A stretch of DNA of 37,928 nucleotides from an uncultured Fimbriimonadales bacterium (GTDB lineage: Bacteria > Armatimonadota > Fimbriimonadia > Fimbriimonadales > GBS-DC): the NCBI GenBank assembly GCA_937992175.1, contig CALKLF010000127.1, positions 1 to 37,928 of the forward strand, in the 5' to 3' direction. Positions within the stretch are counted from its first letter, which is position 1. Each line of letters starts with the position of its first letter. Made by a program: the position numbers and the translations under genes. Shown here piece after piece: positions 1 to 6,673 of the stretch. Under the pieces are notes generated by a model that had not been told where the DNA came from, did no database searches, and saw only the letters and a program-made list of their open reading frames with translations.

Positions 1-113
1 AGTTGATATACTAATTTGTTCAAGTTTTAGTGGCAAGTGGTTTTTACGAAAGAACGGGTGTTCAGGCCGATGAGTGGGTGGATTCTCTGACAGGTTGCCT
101 CAGTTTGGGGAAA

Positions 114-189
114 GATTCCTCGCTGCGCTCGGAATGACAAGTTTTACTGACCGAGATAGCCCCTGTCATTCCAAGCGCAGCGAGGAATC
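114..189. repeat. Inverted repeat, family A (copy 1)
   Basis: Arms at 114-139 and 164-189 are near-perfect reverse complements, with the core GATTCCTCGCTGCGCTCGGA facing its complement across a 24-nt loop. The right arm ends 5 bp from the stop codon of the minus-strand hydratase gene at 195, so the hairpin could end its transcript or protect its 3' end. Related copies lie at 21154-21216, 25759-25828, degraded at 33786-33843, and a half copy at 37899-37928. The first 110 bases of the window hold no gene that I can support. Confidence 0.85.
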
Positions 190-194
190 CATCG

Positions 195-977
195 CTAATC
201 CGCCGCGAAACTGGGCTTCCGTTTCTCCAGAAAGGCGCGAATGCCCTCCTGCCCCTCGTCGCTGACGCGCAGTTCGGCGATTCGGGCAACGGTTAGTGAG
301 CGCAGTTCGTCGGGGGGCAACACCAGCGCAGCGTGCAAGAGCATTTTCGCCGCCGCCATCGCGTTCGGACCGTTCTGTAGCAGGTTCTGCACGACGGCGT
401 CGATCTCGGCGTCGAGTTGCTCCGCCGGGACCACCCGCTGAACCAGCCCGATACGCAGGGCGGTCTCGGCGTCGAACCGCTCGCCCGTGATGAACAGGGC
501 GCGGGCGTGCCCGTAGCCGATTTTGCGCAGCACATAGGGCGTAATCACTGCAGGGATCAGCCCCAGTTTCACCTCGCTGAAAGCGAATTTCGCGTCGGGC
601 ACAGCAACGGCGACATCGCATACTGCGACCAGCCCCGCGCCGCCGCCCATCGCCGCGCCCTGCACGCGCCCCACAACCGGCTTCGGGCAGTGGTCAATCG
701 CCTCGAACATGCGGGCAAGCGCGCGGGCGTCGTCTAAGTTCTCCGCGAAACTGTAGCCCACCATCTTGCCCATCCAGTTCAGATCCGCCCCCGCACAGAA
801 CGACTTACCCGCGCTCTGTAAAATCACCACGCGCGTCGCCGCGTCCTCACGGAGCGATTCGAACGCCTCAGTGAGTTCGGCAATCAGCGTCTCGTTGAAG
901 GCGTTATGCACCTCAGGGCGATTCAGCGTGATGCGCGTAATCGGCGGCGTGCGCTCAATGCTTACAGTGGTCGCCAT
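195..977 (-). CDS. Enoyl-CoA hydratase/isomerase (crotonase) family protein, methylglutaconyl-CoA hydratase-like
   Basis: A 260-residue crotonase-fold enzyme that probably hydrates an enoyl-CoA thioester in fatty-acid or branched-chain amino-acid breakdown. Visible family marks are the oxyanion-hole segment SFCAGADLNWM, the second oxyanion strand AAMGGGAGLVAVCD and the FSEVKLGLIPA block. Its Glu matches the second catalytic Glu of crotonases. The first catalytic Glu position, after GGG, is Gly here, and the GADLNWM form recalls methylglutaconyl-CoA hydratases, so the substrate is uncertain. The ATG at 977 is preferred over an upstream in-frame start at 1034 because a purine-rich GAGGTGGAAGG precedes it and the family N-terminus starts there. 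The start overlaps the end of the pcm gene by 16 bp, so the two are probably cotranscribed and translationally coupled. A family A hairpin follows the stop. Confidence 0.85.
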   Translation of the reverse strand: MATTVSIERTPPITRITLNRPEVHNAFNETLIAELTEAFESLREDAATRVVILQSAGKSFCAGADLNWMGKMVGYSFAENLDDARALARMFEAIDHCPKPVVGRVQGAAMGGGAGLVAVCDVAVAVPDAKFAFSEVKLGLIPAVITPYVLRKIGYGHARALFITGERFDAETALRIGLVQRVVPAEQLDAEIDAVVQNLLQNGPNAMAAAKMLLHAALVLPPDELRSLTVARIAELRVSDEGQEGIRAFLEKRKPSFAAD

Positions 978-1648
978 CCTTCCACCTCGTTCGGTTGCCA
1001 GCCGTATTTGCCCACAAGGGGCACGAACATGCACTCGCCGAAGGTTTTCGCGCGAATGCGCGTCCCGTGTTTGGTCACGCGCGTCAGGAGTTGATACTCG
1101 CGCGACCCGAGCGGCAGCAGAAGTTTACCCCCGTCGGGACTGAGCTGGTCGAGCAGGGGCTGGGGGATTTTCGGGGGCGCGCCTGCCGTGACCAGAATGC
1201 GGTCATACGGCGCATAGGGCGGGAAGCCGCATGTGCCGTCGCCGATGACAAAAGTGATTGGGGGGAGGTCGAGCGGCTGCAGGTTGCGAAACGCCTGCAG
1301 CGTCAGGCGCGGGAAGCGTTCGACAGTGGTCAGGCGGGCGCAGAGCCGTCGCAATATCGCCGTCTGATAGCCCGACCCCGTGCCGATTTCCAGCACATTC
1401 TCCCCGCCCGTGAGTTCGAGAATCTGCGTCATTTGCGCCACGAGCGACGGCTGCGAAATCGTCTGACCCTCGCCGATGGGCAGCGCGTGGTCGATGTAGG
1501 CGTAGTGGCGGTGGCTTGCGGGCACGAACAGATGGCGCGGCGTCTGACGCACGGCGTTCAGCACCCGCTCGTCGCGCACCCCCTTCGCGCGGATCTGCTC
1601 CACCAGCGTCTCCAGTTGTGCGGCGTAATCGACGCCATCGACAGGCAT
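962..1648 (-). CDS. pcm: Protein-L-isoaspartate O-methyltransferase
   Basis: A 228-residue cytosolic repair enzyme that methylates L-isoaspartyl residues in aged proteins using S-adenosylmethionine. The PCMT signature is clear: an N-terminal helical segment with RHLFVP, the substrate loop GEGQTISQPSLVAQM, and SAM motif I VLEIGTGSGYQTA around residue 85. A later strand, YDRILVTAGAPPKIP, leads to the C-terminal LLLPLG strand. Length fits the family (about 210-230). It is the first gene of a two-gene minus-strand unit with the downstream hydratase. The 204-bp gap to the divergent def gene must hold its promoter, but I see no convincing minus-strand -10 element there. Confidence 0.93.
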   Translation of the reverse strand: MPVDGVDYAAQLETLVEQIRAKGVRDERVLNAVRQTPRHLFVPASHRHYAYIDHALPIGEGQTISQPSLVAQMTQILELTGGENVLEIGTGSGYQTAILRRLCARLTTVERFPRLTLQAFRNLQPLDLPPITFVIGDGTCGFPPYAPYDRILVTAGAPPKIPQPLLDQLSPDGGKLLLPLGSREYQLLTRVTKHGTRIRAKTFGECMFVPLVGKYGWQPNEVEGWRPL

Positions 1649-1831
1649 AGCAAGACCATTCGCCGTTGCCAGGGCGATTCCTGTGAATCCCTTGTTCTAA
1701 CGTTAGGCTCTGCAAAGGTTCGGGATCGTTTCCCCGATTGCCATACGGGACGGGGGTGAGGGCAACAAAACTGACCTGCTTGCCCCGACGCTATGAGGCG
1801 CATACCTCGCGTCAGCTCCCCCTCCTGAACA

Positions 1832-1840
1832 GGTATAATC
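1832..1840 (+). promoter_or_regulatory. Predicted promoter -10 element of def
   Basis: GGTATAATC, with the hexamer TATAAT at 1834-1839, ends 13 nt before the def ATG. Transcription would start near 1846 and leave a leader of about 7 nt without a Shine-Dalgarno site. No clear -35 box is visible. The GG before the hexamer recurs at other starts in this window. Confidence 0.6.
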
Positions 1841-1852
1841 TACTACGAAGCG

Positions 1853-2395
1853 ATGAGGGAACCTAAAATCATCATACCAGACGATTTTCGCATCTACTTC
1901 GAGCGCGACGACGGGGTCGTGAAGTATCCCGACCCGCTCTTGCGCAAGACGGCGAAACCCGTGCAGCGCATCACGCCCGACCTGAACGAGCTGATTGACC
2001 ACATGGTTCGCGTGATGAAAAAAGCGAAGGGCGTGGGACTGGCAGCACCTCAGGTAGGCGTCCCCCTGCGGATTATCGTGATTGCGCCTCCAGAGCAGCA
2101 GCCCCGCGTGATTATCAACCCGCAGGTGCTGGAACGCGTGGGCGAGCAGACGGGACTGGAAGGCTGCCTCAGTATCCCCCAGCTGTTCGGGGATGTGAAA
2201 CGCGCGAAGCATATTACCCTGCGTGGCGTGAACCGCCACGGCAAACCGATTCGCCTGCACTTAGAGGACGACCCCGCTCGGATTGCGCTACATGAAGTGG
2301 ATCATCTGGAAGGCATCCTGTTCATCGATCGCGCGATTCAGGAGACTTTGCGCTGGGAGCATCCCCAGAACGAGAACGAGGAGGAGATTATCTGA
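1853..2395 (+). CDS. def: Peptide deformylase
   Basis: A 180-residue metalloenzyme that removes the N-formyl group from nascent proteins at the ribosome exit. All three family motifs are intact: GVGLAAPQVG at residues 60-69, EGCLSIP with metal ligand Cys105, and HEVDH with ligands His147 and His151 and catalytic Glu148. The N-terminus carries about 20 residues before the usual KYPDPLLRK start; the ATG is kept because a -10 element lies just upstream. The C-terminus ends in an acidic tail whose codons double as the ribosome binding site of fmt. Def and Fmt act in opposite directions on the same formyl group, and their adjacency is common in bacteria. Confidence 0.96.
   Translation: MREPKIIIPDDFRIYFERDDGVVKYPDPLLRKTAKPVQRITPDLNELIDHMVRVMKKAKGVGLAAPQVGVPLRIIVIAPPEQQPRVIINPQVLERVGEQTGLEGCLSIPQLFGDVKRAKHITLRGVNRHGKPIRLHLEDDPARIALHEVDHLEGILFIDRAIQETLRWEHPQNENEEEII
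2380..2386 (+). promoter_or_regulatory. Ribosome binding site inside def, deciding the fmt start
   Basis: GGAGGAG lies 5 nt before a CTG at 2392. It is formed by the codons for the Glu-rich C-terminal tail of Def. It is the only strong Shine-Dalgarno site near the start of fmt and supports translation from the CTG that overlaps the def TGA. Confidence 0.65.
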
Positions 2396-3444
2396 GCCGT
2401 TCGCGCATCATCTATTTCGGTTCGGGGGCGTTCGCGGTACCTGCAGTGGAGCGGCTGCACGGCGCGGGCTATCCGGTTCTGTGTGTCGTGAGCCAGCCGC
2501 CCAAGCCTGCGGGACGCGGCATGCGCCTTCAGAAAACCCCCGTCCACGAACTGGCAGAGTCGCTGAGGCTGCCAGTGCTAACTCCTCATCGCGCCCGCGA
2601 CCCAGAGTTTATTGAGCAGATACGCGCCCTCGCGCCTGACCTCATCGTGCTGGCGTCCTACGGCAAAATCCTGCCTCAGAGCCTGCTGGAGATTGCGCCG
2701 CTGGGCAACTGGAACCTGCACGCTTCGCTGCTGCCCAAGTATCGCGGCGCGTCGCCCATCCAGTACGCGATTCTAAACGGCGAGACCGAAACAGGCGTGA
2801 CGCTGATGGAGATGGTCGCCGAGATGGACGCGGGCGATGTGTACCTGCAGGTTCGCGAGCCGATTCTGCCCGACGACGACTACGGCAGTTTGGAGGCGCG
2901 CCTTGCCCAGCGCGCTGCCGATTTGCTGATGGAGGGTTTGGAACGCCTGCAGGTGGGCACACTCACCCGAACCCCCCAGAACCATGCCGAAGCGACCTAT
3001 GCGCCGCTGATTACCAAAGCGGACTGCCGCATTCGCTGGGATGAGCCTGCTGAGCGGTGTCGGAACCGCATTCGCGCGTTTGCGCCTAAGCCGGGCGCGT
3101 ATGCGTATTGGCGAGGGAAAATGCTGAAGGTTTGGAAGGCGGAGGTGGTTCACCTCACCCCCCCAGCCCCCCTCTCCGTAAACGGAGAGGGGGGAGAGCC
3201 TCTCGATGCACGATGCGACTCCCCCCCTCCGTTTACGGAGAGGGAGCTGGGGGATGAGGTGCCATCACACGCGGAGAGGGGATTGAGCGGTGAGGTGTTA
3301 TCCACTGACCCCGACAACTTCCTCGTTGCCTGCGGCGTGGGTGCGCTGCGCCTGCTGGAGGTGCAGCCCGAAAGCCGCCTGCGCATGGATATTCGCGCCT
3401 TTGTGAACGGCTATCGCCCGCAGGTGGGCGAGCGGATGGAGTAA
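2392..3444 (+). CDS. fmt: Methionyl-tRNA formyltransferase with in-frame repeat insertion
   Basis: Formylates initiator Met-tRNA using 10-formyl-tetrahydrofolate. The N-terminal strand RIIYFGSGAFAVP, the catalytic region GNWNLHASLLPKYRGASPIQYAI and the following GETETGVTLM segment are typical. No ATG lies near the true N-terminus. The in-frame candidates are CTG 2392, which has a strong ribosome binding site and overlaps the def stop, and GTG 2446, which would delete the first Rossmann strand. I prefer CTG. The product is then 350 residues, about 35-40 more than the usual 310-315. The excess lies at residues 255-297, in the C-terminal tRNA-binding domain, between KVWKAEVV and EVLSTDPDNFLVACG. 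It is encoded by an inverted repeat (3152-3260). The frame stays open, so the protein is probably made with an extra loop. Confidence 0.9.
   Translation: MSRSRIIYFGSGAFAVPAVERLHGAGYPVLCVVSQPPKPAGRGMRLQKTPVHELAESLRLPVLTPHRARDPEFIEQIRALAPDLIVLASYGKILPQSLLEIAPLGNWNLHASLLPKYRGASPIQYAILNGETETGVTLMEMVAEMDAGDVYLQVREPILPDDDYGSLEARLAQRAADLLMEGLERLQVGTLTRTPQNHAEATYAPLITKADCRIRWDEPAERCRNRIRAFAPKPGAYAYWRGKMLKVWKAEVVHLTPPAPLSVNGEGGEPLDARCDSPPPFTERELGDEVPSHAERGLSGEVLSTDPDNFLVACGVGALRLLEVQPESRLRMDIRAFVNGYRPQVGERME
3152..3260. repeat. Palindromic element inserted in frame within fmt
   Basis: Arms at about 3153-3192 and 3224-3259 are reverse complements and share the core CTCTCCGTAAACGGAGAGG. The element reads through fmt without a stop and adds a Pro/Gly/Glu-rich stretch beginning LTPPAPLSVNGEG. 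The neighbouring segment up to about 3290 also lacks a counterpart in ordinary Fmt proteins. Its look is that of an intergenic palindrome that landed in a gene, comparable to the in-ORF palindromic elements known from Rickettsia. I found no second intact copy in this window. Confidence 0.85.
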
Positions 3445-3449
3445 ACCGA

Positions 3450-4148
3450 ATGTGTGGACGATTCGCGCTGTATGCCGATGGAGAGCAGCTCGCATGGCGG
3501 TTTGGGGTGCCGGTACCCCGACCGATTGCGCCACGCTACAACATCGCGCCGAGCCAGCCCGTACTTGCCCTACGCCACAATCGCGACGCCAAAACACGCG
3601 AATGGATACACTTCGTCTGGGGCTTAGTGCCCAGCTGGGCGCAAGACCCCAGCATCGGCAACCGCATGATTAACGCCCGTGCCGAGACCCTGCGCGAGAA
3701 ACCCGCCTTCCGCAATGCCTATCGATATCGACGCTGCATCGTGCCTGTGAGCGGGTTCTACGAGTGGAAAAAAGTCGGTCGCACCAAGCAGCCCTACTTC
3801 GTGCGCCCTGCCGACGACCTGCCGATGGGACTTGCAGGCTTGTGGGAAACATGGCGCAGCCCTGACGGGAGCGAACTGGAGACCTGCACGATTATCACGA
3901 CCGACGCGAACGCCGTGATTCGCCCTCTGCACAATCGGATGGCGGTGGTGTTGCCCCCTGACGCTTACGAACTATGGCTCCGCCCCGACGCGCCGCTTGC
4001 GGAACTCGACGCGCTGCTGCAGCCCGCGCCTGAGGATTTGCTGATTGCCTATCCCGTCAGTCCGCGCGTGAACAGCCCTGCGAACGACGCCCCCAGCCTC
4101 ATCGCGCCAGTGAAACAGGGGAATGAGGACGAATTAAGGCTCTTTTGA
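3450..4148 (+). CDS. yedK: SOS response-associated peptidase, HMCES/YedK family
   Basis: A 232-residue SRAP-domain protein. The family forms a thiazolidine crosslink between its N-terminal cysteine and abasic sites in single-stranded DNA, which shields them from breakage. Key residues fall where expected: Cys2 (exposed after Met removal), Asn75 in MINARAET, Glu105 in SGFYEW and His161 in PLHNRM. Length fits the family. It starts 5 bp after fmt, so it is probably read as the last gene of def-fmt-yedK. The TGA stop is embedded in TTTTGAAAC, which resembles the CCTTGAAACGCG context at the thiE stop. A family F repeat follows. Confidence 0.93.
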   Translation: MCGRFALYADGEQLAWRFGVPVPRPIAPRYNIAPSQPVLALRHNRDAKTREWIHFVWGLVPSWAQDPSIGNRMINARAETLREKPAFRNAYRYRRCIVPVSGFYEWKKVGRTKQPYFVRPADDLPMGLAGLWETWRSPDGSELETCTIITTDANAVIRPLHNRMAVVLPPDAYELWLRPDAPLAELDALLQPAPEDLLIAYPVSPRVNSPANDAPSLIAPVKQGNEDELRLF

Positions 4149-4193
4149 AACACATGGAAGTTTCACTTAGTAAATCGGAACGCAGCGCATGCC

Positions 4194-4268
4194 TCTGGCG
4201 CGACGGCGTCCCTGCCGTCGCTTTGCCAGGTGCACTTCGTAACGACGATGGCGGGAACGCCATCGTAC
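4194..4268. repeat. Family F repeat: two tandem hairpins (copy 1)
   Basis: Two adjacent hairpins: CGACGGCGTCCCTGCCGTCG at 4201-4220 and a second at about 4243-4265 with arms GATGGCG and CGCCATC. The whole block is repeated with few changes at 33194-33262, and in part at 33536-33612. It lies between yedK and the RHS remnant, where it may act as a terminator for the def-fmt-yedK unit. Confidence 0.8.
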
Positions 4269-4272
4269 TTCG

Positions 4273-4830
4273 TCAGTCAAGTCGGTCGGATAGCGTTGCG
4301 TTCTCACAGGACATGTGCCTGCACTTGCTATCGTTCTTAGGGGTTGTCGAGTATGTTGAATGAGGTATCCTTGAACCTGTGGGATCTGCTCTCCTCACCG
4401 GGTCATTCACACAGTACGCATACGCATTCGGCGTGAGCGGGGCATAGAGCGACCCCAACCGCGGGTCTTGCTGCAGGAACCGCCCGACCGTCGGGTCATA
4501 CCAGCGCACGCCGACTTTGACCAAGCCGCCCGTCTCCGTCAGCGCGTTCCGATACAGCCACGCCCCGTTCCAGTCGACCTGCCTCCTCCCGCTCACCAAG
4601 TCGCCAAGGGGGTCGGTAGTCGGCACATTCGCCGACGAGTTATTGATTCCTGCCAGATCCCTACGCAGGTTCCAGCGCAGGTACAGGCACACCGTTGCGC
4701 GGAATCCGCTGGGGCTTCCTACATAGTCGCCCAGCTGCACCGCAAACTGGAGCGTATACCAGCCCTATGCGGGTTGGAACGAGCCTTGCCACGGCGTATC
4801 GCTGGGCTGTCCCAGCGCGAACATCGTAAA
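4273..4830 (-). pseudogene. Remnant of an RHS-repeat protein, C-terminal core
   Basis: The frame encodes an RHS core: [20 protein letters not shown] followed by [18 protein letters not shown], the hallmark before the variable toxin tip of RHS/YD-repeat proteins. Only about 150 residues remain downstream of an in-frame TAG at 4765-4767. The frame continues upstream of that stop (MFALGQPSDTPWQGSFQPA) to about 4830. There is no start, no YD repeats and no recognisable toxin tip; the last residues match no family I know. It is most likely a decayed fragment of a much larger gene. It sits between the family F repeat and the PBP2 gene on the same strand, immediately downstream of PBP2. Confidence 0.8.
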
Positions 4831-4855
4831 TTCGTGGAAAACGATTTTTCATCCC

Positions 4856-6673
4856 TCAATACCCCAGTTCAAAGAAGTAGCGCAGCCACTGTCCGGCGAT
4901 GGGCGCGGCAATCGCGCCGCCGCCGCCCGCCTCCTCCGCCATCACGCAGATTGCCACACGCGGGTTCTCGGCAGGGGCGAAGGCGATGAACCATGCGTGC
5001 GTCTTGCCCCCCTTGCGGAACTCGGCGGAGCCGGTCTTGCCCGCCACGCGCACGCCAGGCACACGCGCTGCGCCCGCCGTACCCCGCTCCACCACGCGCA
5101 CCATGCCCTCGATCACGGCGTCCCAGTGCTGCGGCGACGCCTCGTAGCGGTGAATCACTTCGGGTTCGATGGTCTCCAGCAGCTGTCCGTCGGGCGTGCG
5201 GATTTCCTTCACCATGTGGGGGCGGTACATCACGCCGCGATTGGCGATGCCCATCGTCATCACCGCGCCCTGCAACGGCGTAATCGTCAGGTAGCCCTGT
5301 CCGATGCCGTAGTTGAGCGTCTCGCCGCCGTACCAGGGCTGCTTGAGGACCTCGCGTTTCCACTGCGTGTCGGGAACCAGCCCCTTGCGTTCGTGGGGCA
5401 GGTCGATGCCTGTGCGCTCACCCAGCCCGAACGCCCGCGAGAGTTGTGCGAGGTTGTCGGGTCCCAGCTTCTGCGCCAGCTGATAGTAAAACACATCGCA
5501 CGAGAGCGCGATGGAGTTATAGAAGTCCACATAGCCGTGCCGTCGCCAGCAGCGGAAGGTGCGTGTTCCAGCACGATAGCCCCCAACGCAGGTCACGCCC
5601 GTCTGTGTTGTAATCAACCCGCGTTGGAGACCCTCCAGCGCGACGATGGGCTTGAAAATCGAGCCGGGCGCGTAGGCAGATTGGATGGCGCGATTGTTCA
5701 GCGGGGCGCGCGGGTCGTTAATCAGTGGACGCCAGATGTGATTAGGAATGCGCGGCACGAACAGGTTCGGGTCAAACGACGGCTGACTGACCATCGCCAG
5801 CACCTCGCCCGTGCGCGGGTCTAACGCCACAAGCGAACCGATATGTCCCTGCATCAGCTCGAACGCTTTCTGCTGCAGGCGCAGGTCGACGCTCAGCACG
5901 ACGCGATTGCCCGGCGTCGGCTCGAACTCCTGCAGGGTGCGCACGCGCTTGCCCAGCGGGGTGACCTCCACCTGCTCGCCGCCCGGTTTGCCGTGCAGGT
6001 ACGATTCATAGGCGCGTTCGATGCCGTTCTTGCCGACGAAGTCGGTTCCGTCGTAGAGGCGCATGCTGAGCCAGTCGCTCGCCTCTTCCTGACGCGCGGA
6101 GTACTCTTTCAACTCCTCCTGTGAAATCTGCCCCACATAGCCCAGCAGGTGGGCGAAGAGTTTACCGTGCGGATAACGGCGCATCGCCTGCAGCGAGACC
6201 TCCACTTCGGGCAGGTTATACTGGCTCTCCAGCAGGTCGACGGCTTGCTCGAACGCCACGCCCTTTTGCACCGCCAGCGGCGTGTAGGGGTTGATTTTGG
6301 GGTTTTCAATAAGCTCGCGCAGTTCGTCGGGCTGCATGCCGAGCCGTTGCGCCACGAGGGGGATGCGTTCGGGGTTGCGTCGCAGCCTATCGGGGATGAC
6401 ACTCACGATAATCTGAGCGCGATTGGTCGCCAGTACGCGCCCGTTGCGGTCGACAATCAGCCCGCGGGGGGGCGCGACGCGTAGCAGGCGAGTGCGCACC
6501 AGCTCCGCGCGAGCGGCGAGCTCCTCGCCGTTGAGAATCTGCAGATACCACAGGCGCGCCGTCAGCAGGCTCAGCACGACCACGACGGCGAGCAGCATCC
6601 CGTACTCGCGCCCAGTGATGACGCGCTTCTCCTCGCGACGGATGCCCAGATACCGTTTCGGACGCTCTATCAT
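4856..6673 (-). CDS. mrdA: Penicillin-binding protein 2 (class B, elongation transpeptidase)
   Basis: A 605-residue membrane-anchored D,D-transpeptidase that crosslinks peptidoglycan during side-wall growth. It has one membrane segment at about residues 24-42, a dimerisation domain starting at PPRGLIVDRNGRVLATN, and a transpeptidase domain. The active site shows Ser338-x-x-Lys341 (SIFK), Ser391-Cys-Asp393 in place of the usual SxN (SxD is normal for PBP2), and Lys546-Thr-Gly. Length fits PBP2. The ATG overlaps the stop of the upstream class A PBP gene by 4 bp, so the two are translationally coupled. MreC, MreD and RodA, often adjacent in other bacteria, are not in this window. Confidence 0.93.
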   Translation of the reverse strand: MIERPKRYLGIRREEKRVITGREYGMLLAVVVVLSLLTARLWYLQILNGEELAARAELVRTRLLRVAPPRGLIVDRNGRVLATNRAQIIVSVIPDRLRRNPERIPLVAQRLGMQPDELRELIENPKINPYTPLAVQKGVAFEQAVDLLESQYNLPEVEVSLQAMRRYPHGKLFAHLLGYVGQISQEELKEYSARQEEASDWLSMRLYDGTDFVGKNGIERAYESYLHGKPGGEQVEVTPLGKRVRTLQEFEPTPGNRVVLSVDLRLQQKAFELMQGHIGSLVALDPRTGEVLAMVSQPSFDPNLFVPRIPNHIWRPLINDPRAPLNNRAIQSAYAPGSIFKPIVALEGLQRGLITTQTGVTCVGGYRAGTRTFRCWRRHGYVDFYNSIALSCDVFYYQLAQKLGPDNLAQLSRAFGLGERTGIDLPHERKGLVPDTQWKREVLKQPWYGGETLNYGIGQGYLTITPLQGAVMTMGIANRGVMYRPHMVKEIRTPDGQLLETIEPEVIHRYEASPQHWDAVIEGMVRVVERGTAGAARVPGVRVAGKTGSAEFRKGGKTHAWFIAFAPAENPRVAICVMAEEAGGGGAIAAPIAGQWLRYFFELGY

